NCBI RefSeq assembly: GCF_002860285.1
Contig: NZ_PGVF01000016.1
Coordinates: 1-64,000, forward strand
Source of the DNA: Bacillus sp. M6-12
GTDB taxonomy: Bacteria; Bacillota; Bacilli; Bacillales; DSM-1321
DNA length: 64,000 nucleotides
Reading direction: 5' to 3'
The notes under the pieces were generated by a model that saw only the letters and a program-made list of their open reading frames with translations, made no database searches and was not told the origin of the DNA. The translations under genes and the position numbers were made by a program. Of the stretch, positions 61,055 through 64,000 are shown piece after piece (position 1 is the first letter of the stretch; the number at the start of each line of letters is the position of its first letter).

Positions 61055-62554
61055 TTGGAACAAACGATGCTTTCAATGAAAAATATTTCAAAGGCCTTTA
61101 ATGGGATAGAGGTTTTAAAGTCAGTTGATTTCTCCGTCGTAAAAGGCGAAGTCCATGCCTTAATGGGGGGAAATGGTGCAGGAAAATCTACATTGATGAA
61201 AATATTAACCGGTGTGTACACAGCTGATGGCGGAGATGTCTTAATTGAGGGGAAACCGGTAACAATCAATGACATGAAAGATGCCAGAGCTAATAAAATA
61301 TCGATGATCTTTCAAGAATTCAGTTTAATTCCGACATTGACCGTTGCAGAAAATATCTTTTTAACAAGAGAAGCAAAAACTTCATTAGGATTCCTCAATG
61401 ACAAAGAGTGTGTTGAAAAAACAAGGGAACTTTTAAAAGAGTTAGAGGTTGATATCAACCCAAATGAATTAGTAGGAAATCTTGGAGTTGGATATTGGCA
61501 AATGACTGAAATTGCAAAAGCCCTCTCGCAAGAAGCTAAAATTTTAATAATGGATGAACCGACTTCTTCATTGACCAAGAATGAAACGGAAATACTTTTC
61601 AAATTCATTAACAAGCTAAAAAGAAAAGGGATTTCTATTATATATATATCACACCGTATGGACGAGATATTTGAGATTTGTGACCGAATTACCATTTTAC
61701 GCGACGGTAAAAATATGGTTACGGAAAATTGTAAGGATATTCCTTTAGAAACTGTGATCCAGCATATTGTTGGTGCGGAAATGGATAAAGCTTTTGAATG
61801 GCAGGAACGGTCTTATCCACACGGTTCAAACCCAATATTGGAAGTGAAGAATCTAGCTTCCGGTTCTAGGGTCAACGATATAAGTTTCAAACTGTATCCT
61901 GGTGAAATCCTGGGTATTGCAGGCTTGATGGGAAGCGGAAGATCGGAAGTGGCCCGTTCAATCTTTGGAATAGACCCAATTGACAGCGGTGAAGTTTTTA
62001 TTAATGGGGAAAAGCAATCGATTAAAAATCCGACAGATGCCATTTCAGCAGGACTCGCTTTAATTCCAGAGGATCGAAGGGTGCAGGGGCTTGTGCTCGC
62101 CCATAGCGTTAAGGAAAATATGATTCTTCCAATCCTCTCCAAACTTAAAAAAGGACCATTTGTTGATGATCGCAGGGCTATAGAATTATCCAATGAATTA
62201 GTGAAAAAACTCAACATCAAGACGGATAATATTTATAAAACAACCAGTTTGTTATCAGGCGGCAACCAGCAGAAAATTGTGCTGGCAAAATGGCTGGCAA
62301 ATGATCCGGATGTTCTGATATTGGATGAGCCTACCATTGGTGTAGACATTGGTGCAAAGACAGAAATTATTGATATCATCCGTGAACTTGCTGATAGCGG
62401 AAAATCGATTTTAGTTATTTCATCAGAACTTCCTGAACTCCTCGCGGTAAGTGACAGAGTCATCGTATTGCACGATGGAAGAGTGGTTAAAGAACTAAAT
62501 AGAATAGAAATTCAAGCGGAGGAGGAACTTCAACATGCTATCCAAGGATATTAA
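61055..62554 (+). CDS. Sugar ABC transporter ATP-binding protein (RbsA-like)
   Basis: A ~499-residue tandem ATPase. The first half has Walker A GGNGAGKST and Walker B ILIMDEPTSSL. The second half has a weakened P-loop region (GLMGSGRSEV), signature LLSGGNQQKI and VLILDEPTIGVD, as is normal for this subfamily. I take TTG 61055 (AGAAGGTGA upstream) over GTG 61046; ATG 61067 is also possible. It overlaps the permease start by 20 bp. Confidence 0.92.
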   Translation: MEQTMLSMKNISKAFNGIEVLKSVDFSVVKGEVHALMGGNGAGKSTLMKILTGVYTADGGDVLIEGKPVTINDMKDARANKISMIFQEFSLIPTLTVAENIFLTREAKTSLGFLNDKECVEKTRELLKELEVDINPNELVGNLGVGYWQMTEIAKALSQEAKILIMDEPTSSLTKNETEILFKFINKLKRKGISIIYISHRMDEIFEICDRITILRDGKNMVTENCKDIPLETVIQHIVGAEMDKAFEWQERSYPHGSNPILEVKNLASGSRVNDISFKLYPGEILGIAGLMGSGRSEVARSIFGIDPIDSGEVFINGEKQSIKNPTDAISAGLALIPEDRRVQGLVLAHSVKENMILPILSKLKKGPFVDDRRAIELSNELVKKLNIKTDNIYKTTSLLSGGNQQKIVLAKWLANDPDVLILDEPTIGVDIGAKTEIIDIIRELADSGKSILVISSELPELLAVSDRVIVLHDGRVVKELNRIEIQAEEELQHAIQGY

Positions 62555-63527
62555 AATGAAGGATTCCATAAATGCAGCACCTTATAAATCCGGAAAAAAA
62601 TTTGATTGGCGGGACTATATTGTATATATTGCCTTCATAGGTGTGCTCGTCTATTTTTCTATTAGTTTATTTGATGAAGGCTTTTTATCATCGCAAAATT
62701 TAATGAATATTTTCCGTCAAACGGCCATGATCTCAATCATGGCAGTCGCTATGACATTTGTTATCAGTACCGGTGAAATTGACTTATCGGTTGGTTCCAT
62801 CACAGCCTTGGCTTCTTTGACTACAGCATTGGCCATACAAGCCGGATTTGGACTTTTTGGCGGCGTTGTTGTTGGTTTGGGAACTGGAATTTTAATTGGA
62901 CTCATTAACGGTCTTCTTATTACAAAAGTAGCCATCCCTTCTTTCCTTGTTACACTTGGGATGATGGGGATTGTCCGGGGATTGGCGATGTGGTCCACCA
63001 ATACAGCACCTGTACCGATTCTTGACCAAAACTTCAATTTCTTTTTCGGTTCCGGTGATCTTGGCCCGATACCGATTTTGTTGGTTTGGACTTTTGTATT
63101 TGCATTAGTGGGACATATTCTGCTGCGAAAAACTTCATTTGGCAGACAAACTCTTGCTACAGGCGGTAATGAAAGCGCCGCTAAATTCTCTGGGGTAAAA
63201 ACCGCAAAAGTTAAACTGATGGTATTTATCGGTACAGGATTAGCCGCCGGGTTCGCAGGTATTTTATATGCAGGCCGTATGCAGGCAGGCCGGTATACAT
63301 TTGGAGAAGGCGATGAGCTTTCTGTTATTGCTGCTGTCATTCTGGGCGGAACGGCCCTTGCTGGCGGAGTAGGAACAGTTGTAGGGACAGTTATTGGATC
63401 CTTAATGATAGGTACGATAAATAACGGGCTAATCATCATGGGACTTGACGTTAGCCAACAAATGATTGTCAGAGGTTTAATTATTATCCTAGCAGTTGCT
63501 ATCGGTCGTAAAACGATTAAACGATAA
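62535..63527 (+). CDS. Sugar ABC transporter permease (RbsC-like)
   Basis: A 330-residue permease with ~8-10 spans of the BPD_transp_2 family. Landmarks are FVISTGEIDLSVGSITALASL, KVAIPSFLVTLGMMGIVRGLAM, the GGNESAAKFSGVKTAKVK coupling loop and ILGGTALAGGVGTVVGTVIGSLMIGTINNGL. GGAGGAACT precedes ATG inside the ATPase gene. Last gene of the operon. Confidence 0.93.
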   Translation: MLSKDIKMKDSINAAPYKSGKKFDWRDYIVYIAFIGVLVYFSISLFDEGFLSSQNLMNIFRQTAMISIMAVAMTFVISTGEIDLSVGSITALASLTTALAIQAGFGLFGGVVVGLGTGILIGLINGLLITKVAIPSFLVTLGMMGIVRGLAMWSTNTAPVPILDQNFNFFFGSGDLGPIPILLVWTFVFALVGHILLRKTSFGRQTLATGGNESAAKFSGVKTAKVKLMVFIGTGLAAGFAGILYAGRMQAGRYTFGEGDELSVIAAVILGGTALAGGVGTVVGTVIGSLMIGTINNGLIIMGLDVSQQMIVRGLIIILAVAIGRKTIKR

Positions 63528-63567
63528 AGACTGACTGTGGAATGCGCATAGAATAGGATGGATTTTC

Positions 63568-63606
63568 AAACAGAGGGTGCCCTATTTGGGAACATCCTCT
63601 GTTTCT
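63568..63606 (+). terminator. Terminator of the sugar ABC operon
   Basis: AAACAGAGG (63568-63576) pairs with CCTCTGTTT (63596-63604), enclosing a smaller GTGCCC...GGGAAC stem. Confidence 0.7.
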
Positions 63607-63717
63607 GCTGGTTCACGCTCGATTTTTACTTGGTGCTAAATTGAATTAGATAAATGTTGTGATACAAATGGCCAGTGAAGACGCAAAGGATTCTCCTCAT
63701 AAATGGATATCGGATGA

Positions 63718-63871
63718 TGTCTAGCTCCAGCGCCCAGCCCTTCGAGGTCATAAACAATAGCTTCGGAAGGCAAAAAGCGCCCTCTCTCAGCTCTTGTCCT
63801 ATGCTTGTCAGACTTGCACAGGATTGCTGACGTCGACGTTCCTCAGTCAGGCGCTTGCGCTTTTCTGCCAA
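63718..63871. repeat. Dispersed Bacillus intergenic repeat
   Basis: The segment opens with TGTCTAGCTCCAGCGCCCAG and closes with GGCGCTTGCGCTTTTCT; CAGCGCC and GGCGCTTG are mutually complementary, so the ends can pair. From memory this is a repeat found many times between genes in Bacillus genomes, sometimes with variable middle. The middle here (63760-63850) contains GCTTCGG and TGCTGACGTCGACG. An 81-codon reverse frame across it is not a gene. Confidence 0.7.
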
Positions 63872-63944
63872 TTTACTAAGAAACGGATAAACTGCATAGG
63901 CATCAAGCTGAATGTAAGACTTTATTTAGAAATTAGGAGATAAT

Positions 63945-64000
63945 ATGTATTACGTATATGAAACTCAGGAGGAGGAACCCTGCATGATAATCATTCACGC
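63945..64000 (+). CDS. Possible gene start cut by the window edge
   Basis: ATG 63945 follows TAGGAG and reads MYYVYETQEEEPCMIIIH to the last base with no stop. An alternative start, ATG 63984, sits after AGGAGGAGG in the same frame. Too little remains to name a product. Confidence 0.35.
   Translation, partial: MYYVYETQEEEPCMIIIH

Noticed and set aside
63626..63871. 81-codon reverse-strand frame
   Set aside because: It lies within the dispersed repeat; similar spurious frames arise wherever this repeat occurs.

Overview
The window reads as chromosome of an aerobic, endospore-forming member of the Bacillaceae. It carries a dense set of spore genes (CotO, CotZ, YjcA, SpoVAC/AD/AEb, YjcZ, SpoVIF, CotB) in nearly the order of the Bacillus subtilis yjb-yjc region. 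It also has strong AGGAGG-type ribosome binding sites, moderate to low GC and perfect CcpA cre sites. Species cannot be fixed from sequence alone; a Mesobacillus- or Cytobacillus-like bacillus is a guess.

Layout. Positions 1-11.7 kb are conserved core: spore coat and crust genes, a spore DPA-channel cluster with an unusual repeat-filled gap, SpoVIF, the helicase YjcD, and yjcF-yjcG-yjcH. Positions 12-31.3 kb form a catabolic island. It starts with an orphan AraC-type response regulator and a molybdenum-hydroxylase operon (XdhC, a MobA-like/large-subunit fusion ORF, CoxG, FAD subunit, 2Fe-2S subunit, acyl-CoA ligase, enoyl-CoA hydratase). UbiX, a sodium symporter and UbiD follow, then an MFS carrier, aldehyde dehydrogenase, iron alcohol dehydrogenase and an R2-like diiron protein. 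Two of these operons sit behind copies of the same ~400-bp control segment, each ending in a perfect cre site. The set looks built to import and oxidise an aromatic or heteroaromatic acid, aldehyde or alcohol under carbon catabolite control; the substrate is not identifiable here.

Positions 31.5-44.3 kb hold a TAXI-type TRAP transporter, CotB and a CotB-like protein, an ArsB-like permease divergent from a SpeD-SpeE fusion, aminopeptidase AmpS, and a FrnE-like DsbA protein. The DsbA reading frame has UGA exactly at the first catalytic cysteine (UPFC instead of CPFC), with a 7-bp hairpin beginning 13 nt downstream. This is a candidate selenoprotein, although the next two genes (an ABC pair) are frameshifted, so decay is the competing explanation.

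Positions 45.9-57 kb are accessory DNA beside tRNA-Val. They contain an integrase remnant lacking its first catalytic Arg, a DauR-like regulator with RidA, a DctPQM TRAP transporter and a D-glutamate-cyclase-like enzyme (a likely D-amino-acid uptake and degradation unit). An uncharacterised two-gene operon of membrane-active proteins follows, with several gene fragments. Positions 56.9-64 kb hold a cation efflux protein with a nonsense codon at the ancestral third codon, a LacI-controlled ribose-type sugar ABC operon with three palindromic operators, and a repeat that resembles one dispersed through Bacillus genomes.
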